Of a DNA stretch of 55,510 nt, positions 29,876 through 39,825 are shown piece after piece. The translations under genes and the position numbers were made by a program. Where the stretch lies: contig CAKOGP040000535.1 in NCBI GenBank assembly GCA_933822405.4, positions 1-55,510 of the forward strand, given 5' to 3'. This DNA is from Cylindrotheca closterium. Lineage: Eukaryota > Bacillariophyta > Bacillariophyceae > Bacillariales > Bacillariaceae. The notes below the pieces were generated by a model, which did no database searches, was not told where the DNA came from, and saw nothing but the letters and a program-made list of their open reading frames with translations. The first letter of the stretch is position 1; every line of letters starts with the position of its first letter.

Positions 29876-30321
29876 GTGTTCTCTTCCTTGAGTCGCTGAG
29901 CTCTTGACGACCCTGCTAGCATGTTTCCACGTGCCTCCTCCAGCATGTGGACAAGTACACGTATCGTAGTACTGGTATACCTACAGCATAATCTATCGAT
30001 CGACGAAAGCGCAGAAGTATATAGGATAGGAATTCCACCACATGTAAGATCGAAAACGTGATTTCGGATTTTGCCGTGCCGAAAACGTGTCGGACAACAA
30101 CGCAAATAGGAAATTGTTGGATACCGCAATGGCACCTTCTTCCAAACGCACAAGCGTTTGATGACAACGTGTGGCTAGTACAATATCCATACAGCAGCAA
30201 ATGTCACCAAAAAAATAGAGTCGAATGAATAAATAGCCTCGATTTTTAAGTGAGATTTCATGAATCCATGATTGTCTAGTATTCGTTTCATAGCATGTTG
30301 GCAAAACCCACCACATAAATT
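29876..30321. other. Gene-free stretch
   Basis: Beyond the duplication breakpoint, before the 3' end of HA copy E. Nothing recognisable. Confidence 0.5.
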
Positions 30322-31719
30322 TCACCTCACTAATGACTTCTTTCTTGAGGTATCGAATACAAAATCCAGGGAATGCAACTTTTGAAAACGTTCAATTGTC
30401 ATAGTCGACGAAGAATCGCCGGAGACGAAAAGCTTGTGTTGCCGACGTTGGCATTTTACCCAAGTGGCAAGTGTAGTATTCTCTGGATAGCGAGCCGGGA
30501 CGTTGCAGTGACCTGTTCTTTTTCTGAATGCCTTGAGCTCATTGAGTTTCTCTAGCCACGTTGATTGGTGTGGAGCCCATACAAAGCCGATGGATTTGAG
30601 ATCTTTAATACGCCGAGTAGTCATGGTAGATGTGGGATCACTGTCATTGAACTTCTTGTATTGATGTCTTTGTCTCTTGACCCATCTGCCAAGAATAGCA
30701 TCTTCTGTGTAAGTGAGAGGAACGCAGCAGTGTCCATTGTTCTGCTTGTATTGGATGAGCTTTTGGAACTGCTCTCTCCAATTCTTCTCTTGGTAAGGGC
30801 GAAAACGAGTTTTGGCTTCTTCGTCAGAAGTCGCAGCTTCAACGAGGACCGTTGGTCCATACCTTGGGCCAGTAGCTGGATCCAAGGTTGGCCCGGACGT
30901 AGGACTACTCTTTGGACTCAAAGTAGCTCCAAATGTTGGTCCACTGGTAGGTCCACTTGTTAGTTCAGACGTTGGTACCGATTTGGGTCCTGCAGTAGGC
31001 TCACAAGGGGGCCCTAATGCTGATCGTTGGCGCTTGTTGGCACTCACTTGGTCATCAGCGAATAAGGCCTCGGTGGTGCTTCGTTTGCAACCAACAGCGT
31101 GACGTATCCCTGTAGGCCCCTTCTTGCTTGAGTATTCGTTCAGGAAGGCGGAATCGACACTAGTTGGATGAACCAGTGGTTGCGGCACTTGACCTTGTGA
31201 TCCGACGGGCAAAGGCTCCGCGTTACGATCGCCAAAGGGAATCATAAATAAGGACTGATTTGTTTGCATAGGAATGGTTCCTTGACTCTTTTTGAGCATG
31301 GGCGGTTGGTCGTCGCCAAAGACGGGCTCGTTGGTGCTAATGTTGGATCCAACAGTGTGACCACTGCCGGATTCTTGAGGAAGTTTGGTATCCAATGGCT
31401 TGTACTGCAGTTGCATGAAGGAGGATGAACGGCTGGCATCATCTGGCACCGGCAGCAAATTTGAAGCATCGTGTGCCGTCCTTGCTTGCACCGATTGAGG
31501 AAATGGCAGAGGGATAGGCTCCATGCTTGGATCATCAAAGGGGTCCTCGAAGGAAATATCTGAGGGAGAAGAAACGACGTAGGAACGAGACGACGAAACT
31601 GTCATTTCGAAGGAAGGTGGCAATGGGCTTGGCAGAAGCGAGTGCAGACCGTCATCTCCAAGATCTTGTGAAGAGCTGATCTTGCTATTCTTTTTATGAT
31701 GCTTACCAGTGAAGATCAT
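30322..31719 (-). CDS. HA-domain protein, intact copy E
   Basis: 465 residues, single frame. N-terminus LGDDGLHSLLPSPLPPSFEM, EDPFDDPSMEPIPLPFP, a CKRSTTEALFADDQVSANKRQR-type nuclear-signal block, a Pro/Thr/Gly repeat linker (TSGPTSGPTFGATLSP, about residues 240-290), and two HA domains: WREQFQKLIQYKQNNG with GHCCVPLTYTED, WVKRQRHQYKKF and IGFVWA; then GHCNVPARYPEN, WVKCQRRQHKLF and LDFVFD. Closest relative in the window is copy D. As with the other copies the role is probably nuclear, but the HA family has no assigned biochemical function outside helicases. Confidence 0.88.
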   Translation of the reverse strand: MIFTGKHHKKNSKISSSQDLGDDGLHSLLPSPLPPSFEMTVSSSRSYVVSSPSDISFEDPFDDPSMEPIPLPFPQSVQARTAHDASNLLPVPDDASRSSSFMQLQYKPLDTKLPQESGSGHTVGSNISTNEPVFGDDQPPMLKKSQGTIPMQTNQSLFMIPFGDRNAEPLPVGSQGQVPQPLVHPTSVDSAFLNEYSSKKGPTGIRHAVGCKRSTTEALFADDQVSANKRQRSALGPPCEPTAGPKSVPTSELTSGPTSGPTFGATLSPKSSPTSGPTLDPATGPRYGPTVLVEAATSDEEAKTRFRPYQEKNWREQFQKLIQYKQNNGHCCVPLTYTEDAILGRWVKRQRHQYKKFNDSDPTSTMTTRRIKDLKSIGFVWAPHQSTWLEKLNELKAFRKRTGHCNVPARYPENTTLATWVKCQRRQHKLFVSGDSSSTMTIERFQKLHSLDFVFDTSRKKSLVR

Positions 31720-32134
31720 GGCGCAACTTTATCCTGCGTCAGTGTAAGCGATGAAAAAAATGGAGCTCCTTATTCGTACAGATACATATATCGAAGAAAA
31801 AAAGTTCGCGAAAAAATGGATATATCCTATAGGATGAAACTTCAGGAGCGGGCGGGCTCTACCGGTATGATGCATTCATTCTCTCTGTCGGCGCCCCATG
31901 CGGGATGGATTCGAGAGGAATTCTGAACGGCCGAGATCTAACCGGCTCCACGTAATTTGTTCCATGCAAAACGCAAAAATTATATTTTTATATATATTAT
32001 GATTGTTTCCACGAACGTCTTTGAAGTTTCAATACCACCGTTGATTATTGTACTCATTCATTATCTCTGCAATGGTATTCTACAACTTATTTACACGCTC
32101 TCTAGTGTTTGTCGAATATACGATGGGCGTATGT
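31720..32134. other. Gene-free stretch between HA copy E and the symporter
   Basis: 5' flank of copy E joined to the 3' flank of the symporter. AT-rich at 31975-32000. No gene seen. Confidence 0.5.
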
Positions 32135-33733
32135 TTAATGGTTCGGCCAGGCACTGGAGCAGGAATCCAAAGTCTCGGCAGTCTCCATGCTTTGCAACAG
32201 TCGAGAGTTCTCTTCCTTTAAACAGTCGACGTTATTCTTGACTGGTAACAATAGTGGCATTAATTGCACTAGTGACGGTTGCGGAGAAATGACCCAGAGT
32301 CCCAACAAGGAGATCATCGCAAGTGCAGTGATTAGAAATCCAGTGACCCCTCCTGTAGAAAATAAGTAGTACCCACCACCATCATCATATCGATCAACCA
32401 AAAAGGTTGCAAGTGCAGGAGTCACTCCACCAACGCAGGCTTGTCCAATATTGTATCCCACAGCCGCCGAAGTCAACCTATTTTCCGGCGGAAAACTTTC
32501 CACCAACCACGCCATCATGGGGGCTCCCCAAAAGGAAAGGCTAACGCCCAATATGGATTGGGAAGCAAATGTCATGGTTGGGTATCCTTGTGCAATGCCC
32601 ATGATGAGAAAGGGTGCCCCCAATCCAGATAGGATCCCACCAATCGTCATGATGGTTCGTCGGCCATACCAATCCGACAGAATGCCCGCAACTGGAAAGA
32701 GTAGACAAACACTTACGAATAGCGATAGAGAGTTGATCCCAAAGGCTTGTTGCGTCGTAAAAGGATCCGATGGAATGAGATCTGCCATGAAAATGGCCAT
32801 CCATACAAAGCACAAGTAAAATCCACCACTGTATAGCATGGGAACGAGGCAGGCTGCCAGTAGCTGTCGCCGACTCTCGGGTCTCAAGGCGAGTCGAAGT
32901 GGACTTGTTCGTTTGGTGGTGGCTGCATGATGATGAAAGGTAGCATCATCTTCATCATCCCCGTCACAATAAAACTTTAAATACAATCCACAGACACTGA
33001 CCAAGATGCCCGACAAGAATGGAATTCTCCAGCCATATTGCAACAGTTGTTCCTCTGTCAAGTTTGATCGAATCAAGTATCCAACCAAACCTCCCAACAG
33101 GGTACCAAAATTGGCCGTGGCCATGACGTAGGATCCGTACAATCCCCAATGCTTCTTCGGTTTTCCTTCCAACGTAAAGACTAGTGAGCTCATCAATTGT
33201 CCGCCCACAGACAAGCCTTGTAGCAATCGTACTAGAATCAATAATGTATAAGACCAGGCACCCACTTGGGCATAGGTCGGAAGACATCCCATGGCAAAGG
33301 TCGGAACCGCCATGAGAAAGATGCTTCCTTGTAGTGCCGTTTTACTTCCATATAGATCTCCCAAGTGTCCCATCAAAATACCGCCGAGCGGTCGCATGAC
33401 AAAAGCACCACCAAAGACGGCAAAGGCTTCCATCAATGCAACATTTTCAGCTTGATGGGGTGGAAAGAACACCTTTCCGAGAATATCAGAAAAATACCCA
33501 AAGACGGCAAAGTCGTACCATTCCAATACGTTACCAGCGACGCCCGCCAGAGTCTTTATGGTTTCGTGCATGGATGAAGAAGACGATGATGATTTTTTGG
33601 TGGGATTGCTGTGCAAAGATGATCCAGGTGATGATGACGAAGAGGAATATGACGAATGTTCATGGTGCTGTTGTTCTTCATGATGATGTTGTTCTTGTTG
33701 TGTTGAGGACGAAGTTGTTGTTGTTGTTGTTGT

Positions 33734-33769
<36 letters not shown>

Positions 33770-33895
33770 GACATCCTTCGTAGTAGTACGAGTAGTTGAG
33801 CCATAGTTCTTCTTGGTGGTGGTGGCGGCGGTGCTGGTGGTGGGACGAGAACAATACTTGGAAGGCCAAGAAGAAGGCGAGGACATATGAAACAA
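32135..33895 (-). CDS. MFS metabolite:H+ symporter (ProP-like)
   Basis: 586 residues, single frame. The first 115 residues are low-complexity (Ala-Thr alternation, Thr, His/Glu and Ser runs). The membrane part starts VAGNVLEWYDFAVFGYFSDI, a hallmark of the ProP/KgtP-type metabolite:H+ symporter family (osmolytes, dicarboxylates). It also has RPLGGILMGHLGDLYGSKTA (the MFS loop 2-3 motif GxLxDxxGxK/R), LLQGLSVGGQLMSS, and in the second half GILSDWYGRRTIMTIGG and PPENRLTSAAVGYNIGQA. About 12 membrane spans are readable. Substrate cannot be told from sequence. A helical tail KEENSRLLQSME follows the last span. Relics of its 3' end occur at 29485-29875. Confidence 0.9.
33714..33770. repeat. (GTT)n/(GCTGTT)n repeat inside the symporter gene
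   Basis: A GTT run passes into GCTGTT units. In the gene's frame it encodes the Thr run and the Ala-Thr alternation in the cytosolic N-terminus. In another frame the same DNA reads as poly-Gln, so only the surrounding transporter similarity fixes the coding frame. Confidence 0.88.
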
Positions 33896-34962
33896 TTTTT
33901 TTCTTCAAAAAGAATGAACAAATCAAGCTTCAATATTATGAAAAATAGGTTAGAACATTGTGTGCGATCTCAAGAGGTCTTGGGTGGAGTGTGTGTGTGC
34001 GTGACGCCAGGTACTCGTACTGGTATTCATGATGATGATGTCTTCATGTTCGTGTCGAGGTCGAAAATGTGAACTATGGTTTTTAGAATTGAATCATTCG
34101 ATTCGAATCGAGTCGTGGCTAAAATGCGCCTGTCCACTGTATGTACACTTTTACCATAGTCTCCAAATTGGCATATCGTGGTACCATCTCATGTCAGCTG
34201 AAGTTGTATGTGAACTGAACACAAAACATTTTAAAAAATACGAATTGCCAAGTTAACCTAGCTAAGATTCCAACTAGAGGTGAGCGATAGCTAGTGCTAC
34301 TAGGGGCCTAGTACCTGGGGGTATTCTTGACCTCACCTCTCATTTATTCAAAATGCATTGTTGTGGGCACATGTACCTAGTGAGTGATCGAGTCTTCTTT
34401 CAACCCTAGCATCCGATGTAGAGGACGGCACCTGCAGAAAATCAGATTCAGATTTTAGATCGATTGTCAAGAAGGTTCATCGGTGTCGTCTGGGCTTGGT
34501 CCGCTACAAATATTTCTACTGTACCAGTGTTATTACTGTAATACGACCATGAATGTGTGACCACCCTGTTGATACAAATAGTTCTTTCACCGGTGCGATA
34601 AAGCTTTTCAGTTTCGTTTGACCATATATATATTTATAAAAAACATCCGATCCGCCAATCAAAACAGTCTTACCGAAATTCGCATTTCCAAAGCAAATGA
34701 AATCCAATGAGAACAAAAATACAAACAAAAATTCTCTTTCGGAAATATGAGACCTCTCGAGAAGACAGATTTGAGATTTTGGAGAGGGATGAAATGTTGT
34801 CTTGTGTGATTCAGAAGTGATCTAGTCCTACAGTAGGATTATTGTTGGCATACCATTGTTCTGCAATTATTACAAAGTAGGAGTAAAATGCTGAGGATTT
34901 CTATTTTCTTTCTAAGTTGCCCTTAGCTATTATATACAGGCATGAGTCCATTGTTTCGCTGT
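33896..34962. other. Gene-free stretch
   Basis: Over 1 kb without supported genes. Short open frames lack protein patterns. Contains a TG-rich run near 33990-34000. Confidence 0.55.
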
Positions 34963-35388
34963 CTACTTTTTGCTGCTGTGTGGCAATAGTTTTGACAGCT
35001 TTTGCTTGAAAGAACCCTTCCCATTTTTACTGCTTTCCATTTCCGAGATTTCTCGCATCGTGTAGCCAGTTTCCAATAGCAAATTCCGCCGATAGGCACT
35101 TGGCATGATGAGTTCATTCTTGTGACGTCTCCCATACCTCATGCTTTCGTATTCTTCTATCGCTATCACGGTATTGGCTTGAGCTTGCCAGTCAATTTCG
35201 AGGGAAGGTCCAGTTCCAGAAGCACTGGGTCCCTTGCCCAATATCATGGCGTGTTCACGAATTTCAATGTTGCCAAAAGCAACGGTTTGGGATTCCATCG
35301 AGTTTATGGATTCGTCTACTGTTGTAAAAGTATTGCACGATTCGTCAGTGGCTGTAAAGTTGTTGTCAAAGGATTCGCTAGTGTTCAT
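34963..35388 (-). CDS. Small conserved-looking hypothetical protein
   Basis: 141 residues from 35388 (MNTSESFDNNFTATDES); the frame is open further upstream, but that part is a Lys/Thr/His-rich run with no protein character. The second half looks constrained: NIEIREHAMILGKGPSASGT, TVIAIEEYESMRYGRRHKNE, LIMPSAYRRNLLLETGYTMR and EISEME, then a basic end (KLSKLLPHSSKK). The pattern Y-E-S-x-R-x-x-R-R followed by R-x-x-L-L-x-x-x-G-Y-x-x-x-E-I resembles short proteins common in diatoms, but no named family is assigned. Confidence 0.55.
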   Translation of the reverse strand: MNTSESFDNNFTATDESCNTFTTVDESINSMESQTVAFGNIEIREHAMILGKGPSASGTGPSLEIDWQAQANTVIAIEEYESMRYGRRHKNELIMPSAYRRNLLLETGYTMREISEMESSKNGKGSFKQKLSKLLPHSSKK

Positions 35389-36483
35389 AGTTTTGTTGTT
35401 TGTTTTGTGTTTTTGTTTGTTTCTATCGTGTGTCTTTGTTTCTATGGTTTTGTGTGTACCGGTACCTATGTTGTGATTCTCTAGATACCCAACGTTCTCC
35501 GGAATTTTGTGAGGTTTGGTTGTGGGAATTGAGTAAAGTTCTGTTGTTAGTAACAGAACTTTGACAATTGAGAATTCCACTTGGTTCGTGCATTCGTGCA
35601 ACGACATCCACCAGATAGACATAAAAAATAGTCAGACATGATGACCCCCGCGGCTACTTATAAACAATGATTGATACTAAATGCAAATGTCGAGAGGCAT
35701 TTTTGCCTGTTTAACAGTCGTGTATTTTTCATTGGCCCCGCACTGTCCGAGAGAAGGAAAAGATTCTTTCTGATCAATAGCGCACGTGAAGCATCGCGCC
35801 AATTTTTTTCTTAACTTCAAACTTTCCAAAACCGGGATCAGGTAATACTAAATTATTTCTGGTGTGGCCTATACAGAGATGGTGTAAAAAACATATAAGA
35901 TGTGAGCGAGTGTAAATTTGTCCCCGAAACACCGGTATCATAGTATTGGATTCAAAATGGTGGAAACCTTCCTTCTCGATAGTAGGACGAGTGATATATC
36001 TTGTAATACCTGGTATTACTGTAGTATTTCAAGATAGTACTAGTACCCACCAGTCATATTCTTTGCTCTCTAAAATGTGTCGAAAGCGCCGCCATTTCAT
36101 TTCCCGATACCACCGGATTGAGATTGGCCGCAGTCTCTGCAGTTTCTGCGACTGATGTTCACTCCTACGTACTGTACAATAGTAGAGTAGTGCCAGAATG
36201 CGAGAAACCTTTTGCGTGGGATGGATCGTCAAGATACTGGTATATAGCATCGATACCGGAAAACATGTTACAGTATTTCCTTTTTTCGACAGGGGCCTTT
36301 ATTTCGATACACCGGATTTTTTCAGCTTGATGAGGGCTATATTACTGTGACAGATTTGCCTTTCATATGACCGCCAATCTCCATCTTGGCAAGCATAACC
36401 GTACCGTTCTTCTATCGTGGCAAGATGCATGCATTCTCAATCAAAGCAATCTCATAAAATAATTGACAAAAAGAAATTCAACA
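35389..36483. other. Gene-free stretch
   Basis: No supported gene. Contains a TACCGGTACC palindrome at 35457-35466 and several TACTAGTAC-like words near 36030-36050. Confidence 0.5.
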
Positions 36484-36996
36484 ATGACTCCTCTTCCATT
36501 ATCAACAGCACTAGTACAAGGTTGCACCCTCTCCACCACGCCACCCGAAGCAGTGTCGTTGGTTTCCAAAAGAACAATAAGGTCCTCACCGCCATCCATC
36601 GAATTGCCAACTTGTTATCCTGGCACTACTACTGCCACAACAACAACTACTACTAACAATACGAATGGTCCCTCTAGCAGGATCAGGATTACCTCCTTTG
36701 AAAATAATGAGGCTGCAGCAGAAGATGATGATTCTTCGAATAGCAGCAGTGTACACAGAAACAGCAGATTGCTGCTGTTGCAAGAAGAAGAAGAACAACA
36801 ACAACAAGGTAGCTTGAGTCTACTATTCTCCTCCTTCGCCAATGACGACTTGACGCCGTCCATACTGCTCAATACTACGCATCACCACCAATCATCAGGC
36901 TCGCGAACGTCACGTCGTTACCGAAGACAACGAAATCGAGCCCTTTCGGATGAGGACTTTTGCTCTATCATTGATGACATTTATTTTCATCGTTAG
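36484..36996 (+). CDS. Ser/Thr-rich hypothetical protein
   Basis: 170 residues from 36484 (MTPLPLSTALVQGC). Low complexity: a Thr run (TTTATTTTTTNNTNG), an acidic patch, a Glu/Gln run (QEEEEQQQQG). The C-terminus is more protein-like: a basic segment (SRRYRRQRNRALSDED) then FCSIIDDIYFHR. Not recognised. The codon bias of simple repeats makes the call uncertain. Confidence 0.4.
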   Translation: MTPLPLSTALVQGCTLSTTPPEAVSLVSKRTIRSSPPSIELPTCYPGTTTATTTTTTNNTNGPSSRIRITSFENNEAAAEDDDSSNSSSVHRNSRLLLLQEEEEQQQQGSLSLLFSSFANDDLTPSILLNTTHHHQSSGSRTSRRYRRQRNRALSDEDFCSIIDDIYFHR

Positions 36997-37236
36997 TGCG
37001 GTGCATGGTCTAACAAAAAATGAAAGAATAGCAAGCAAACAAGCAACACAGGCACATGCCTCCTTTTACATTACTTTCAAAAACATTATATGATATACCG
37101 TCGTGTTGTGCACTCTAGATGATAAATCATCGATTGATTCGTCGCTTCTTCCACCTGTCTCTTGTGGAACGAACAGGCAGATTCCAGCATTCATCCGATT
37201 TCCATTCGAAACCAGGGCAGTGAGCGCAAGTTTTAC
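36997..37236. other. Short spacer, no gene
   Basis: Between converging genes. Nothing recognisable. Confidence 0.4.
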
Positions 37237-39260
37237 CTATCGCCACTGCTTCCTTCGAAAGTTGCGAAAATGAGCGCCCACCTTTTTGACTGCCTCCTTG
37301 TCAGCAACGACCTCCCATTGGCTGGCATTCGAATCCAATGGCTTCAAGAAGCGGCCCCCTTCCCTTTTGACACTTTCCATGAGTTGATTGGCCAATCGAA
37401 GTTTCTCTCCACGATTGGCAACATCGTACTCGGAGGCGACATTCTGGACTAGTTCTCTCAATCGTTGATTGCCAGTGTGATTCTTCATTCGACCAAACAA
37501 GACATCGCGGGGTGTATATTGATGGACAATTTGAATGTTGCTGCTGCCGTGGTTGGCTCTACTAGATGATACTGCAGATGACGGCTGACCCAAGGATTCC
37601 ATGGCTTCCGCGCCTCCGGGTGTTTCGAGAATGGCGCGGGATTGTGCTGTGTTGGAAGAACCCCGTCGGTACTTGAGGTTGCGAAAGGTTTGGGCAATTT
37701 TGTAGCGCATTTCCTTGTCGGAGACTTGGATCCAACCAACGGAGGATGATTCCGAACGGGTATCTAGTTTCAAAAAGCGACCATGTTTCTTGACTTCCTT
37801 CATGATGGAATCCATGACATCTCGTCGTTCTTTCGGACTGCCATTGTCATAGGCATCGGCGTGCAAGACGGCCAGTGCCATGTACCGTTCGTTCCCCTTT
37901 CCATTAACTTTTCTACCGACACACAGAACATCATCATCGCTTGGAGTCTCGCCTTGCCAAAGGCTACTTAAATACTGTATGTGCTTGTCGATTTCCTTTT
38001 GCCTTGCTGTTGTTGATGAGGTTGTTGTTGTTGTTGTGGATGACAGTGATTGTGGTGATAATGATTGTTCCCTGCTAGCCTGAAGCTGCAGCTTTCGTTG
38101 ATCTCTTTCCTGACATTGTTGGAACCAATACTTTTGCCAGGTCAAATCCAATTCATTACTTGGGTGTTTGAACGGGAAGGCTTCGCGGGGAATACCATAG
38201 GTGGACAACAAGTACTGACACTCAAAGTGGGTGCCAAAATGGATACGGGTCTTGGCACGCAGATGAGACGGCATCAAACTGACAGCCGTGTGAGCAAGCA
38301 TGCAGTGTGCCCTGTCACCTATTTTAAAAACAAAATCATCGCAGGTAGCAAGTAGTAGTCCAAAGAAAGGAAGAAACATAGTTAGAAAGACTGCGAGCAG
38401 CGAAGCGTGGCGGCAAATATATAAGACTTACTAAAGCAAAAATGATACCCAGCAATGTTAAATGGGAGCGCCAATGCCAACTGCATCACTTCATAATGCA
38501 AGTCATGATCAATTCTGCTTTCTCGATACTGGCCAACCTGATAGGACACCAAAACGATTCCTTTCGTCGTGTCTTCAGCCGATGATACCAGGTCCATACC
38601 ATAGTAAAATATATGACGGAGCTTGTTCTTCTTCGGGACATGGTCTATTACTCGTACCCCTGGAAACCCCCAGGAAATCAAACGTCCCGAACTGTCCGTG
38701 CAGCTTGACATTTGTACACCGCCAGCCATGACAGATGCAATGTCATCTTCAGTCAAGTCTTGGGTTGTGATATCTCGAACCAAGCATTCGTCACCAAATA
38801 AATTATGCTTGACATCAAAATACCGGATCATTTGCTCTGCAGATGACTTTGGGTCGTATCGATTTCCTTTCAGAAAGAGCATTCGAAAGTCTCTGTTCGA
38901 AACATACGCGGGGTCTTTCATACAAGCTGTTTCATAAATGGTCCCTGGTTTAATTCTTGCCAAGTGAGCATCCAGCGACTGAAGTAATTCGCCAATGGCT
39001 TTCGGGTCTTGTTCTCGATGAGCAGCACCGTAATCTGCAACACCATGAAAATCTTCTTGTTCCCGTTGGAGCTGATCAAAGGTAAGGTTCTTCATTCCTT
39101 GCACTAGGCTTGCTTCCACATCGTTGTCGTTCTTCCTGGAACTATTTATACCACCACGATCGGCCATGAAGTGACTCTGAAATGCGGATGGCTGCTGGTC
39201 TCCACAAGCATTGAAGCATGATGATGAGGAGATCATTCCAGATTGCAGATTGGTGCTCAT
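37237..39260 (-). CDS. Sec14-like (CRAL-TRIO) protein fused to two DUF6824 domains, copy 2
   Basis: Exons 39260-38432 and 38318-37237, intron 38319-38431 (TTTA|GTAAGTC ... AAAATAG), 636 residues. Start at 39260 (MSTNLQSGMISSSS) matches copy 1's MSTHVETP. CRAL-TRIO: NRDFRMLFLKGNRYDPKSSA, SSGRLISWGFPGVRV, ALALPFNIAGYHFCFS, then LRAKTRIHFGTHFECQYLLS and TYGIPREAF. DUF6824: DDVLCVGRKVNGKGNERY with GRFLKLDTR, and PRDVLFGRMKNHTGNQRLRE with GGRFLKPLD and VGAHFRNFR. Strong similarity to the plus-strand copy at 17329-19259 over the whole length, but the intron sits at a different codon. Likely lipid-binding; the role of the DUF6824 pair is unknown. Confidence 0.85.
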
Positions 39261-39825
39261 AATAGTATTATTACGTGGTGTATGGTACGCGGGATGGACA
39301 GAATAGAGGCGTGTGTTTGTGTATCTACTCTGCTTGTTTAGCAAATATGCTGGTACCTTGTGATCCAATCTACCTTATTGGTAACTAACTGGTATTACTA
39401 TATTCAACTGTGACAATACAGCACTATTGCTTGTCTCATGCAAGTGTTGACCAATATGCACAGCAGTCATCATATTATGAATCTGGTACAGTACGATAGG
39501 TATTACGCACATACCGCGCATTCTGCGTACAATAAATACCGCAGTGAGGTGTTATATATATATAATATGTTTGGAGATCAGACGTACCGGTACGCTTGCA
39601 TTCAATATCGCCACGTGAATAATAAGTATTTTTCAGAACTCTACGACCTGATCGGCGAATGCGGGTTCCTCCGTTATTTCCCGAAGGGCCAGATTGAACT
39701 CATCGCGCAAGTCGAGCCATGAACGAGGTGCACTGTGCGCACATTGACTCGTTTATTTAGGTTGACATCATAGTTATTCGGAACCATTGCCGCAAGATGA
39801 CAATAATAAGAACGATTCACCAACA
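39261..39825. other. Divergent intergenic region
   Basis: Between the divergent Sec14-DUF6824 copy 2 and the secreted protein gene. TACCGGTAC at 39585-39593 and a TATATATATA run near 39552. No gene. Confidence 0.5.

Noticed and set aside
33556..33933. Poly-Gln ORF on the minus strand
   Set aside because: It is another frame of the GTT/GCTGTT repeat within the symporter gene, whose frame is fixed by transporter motifs.
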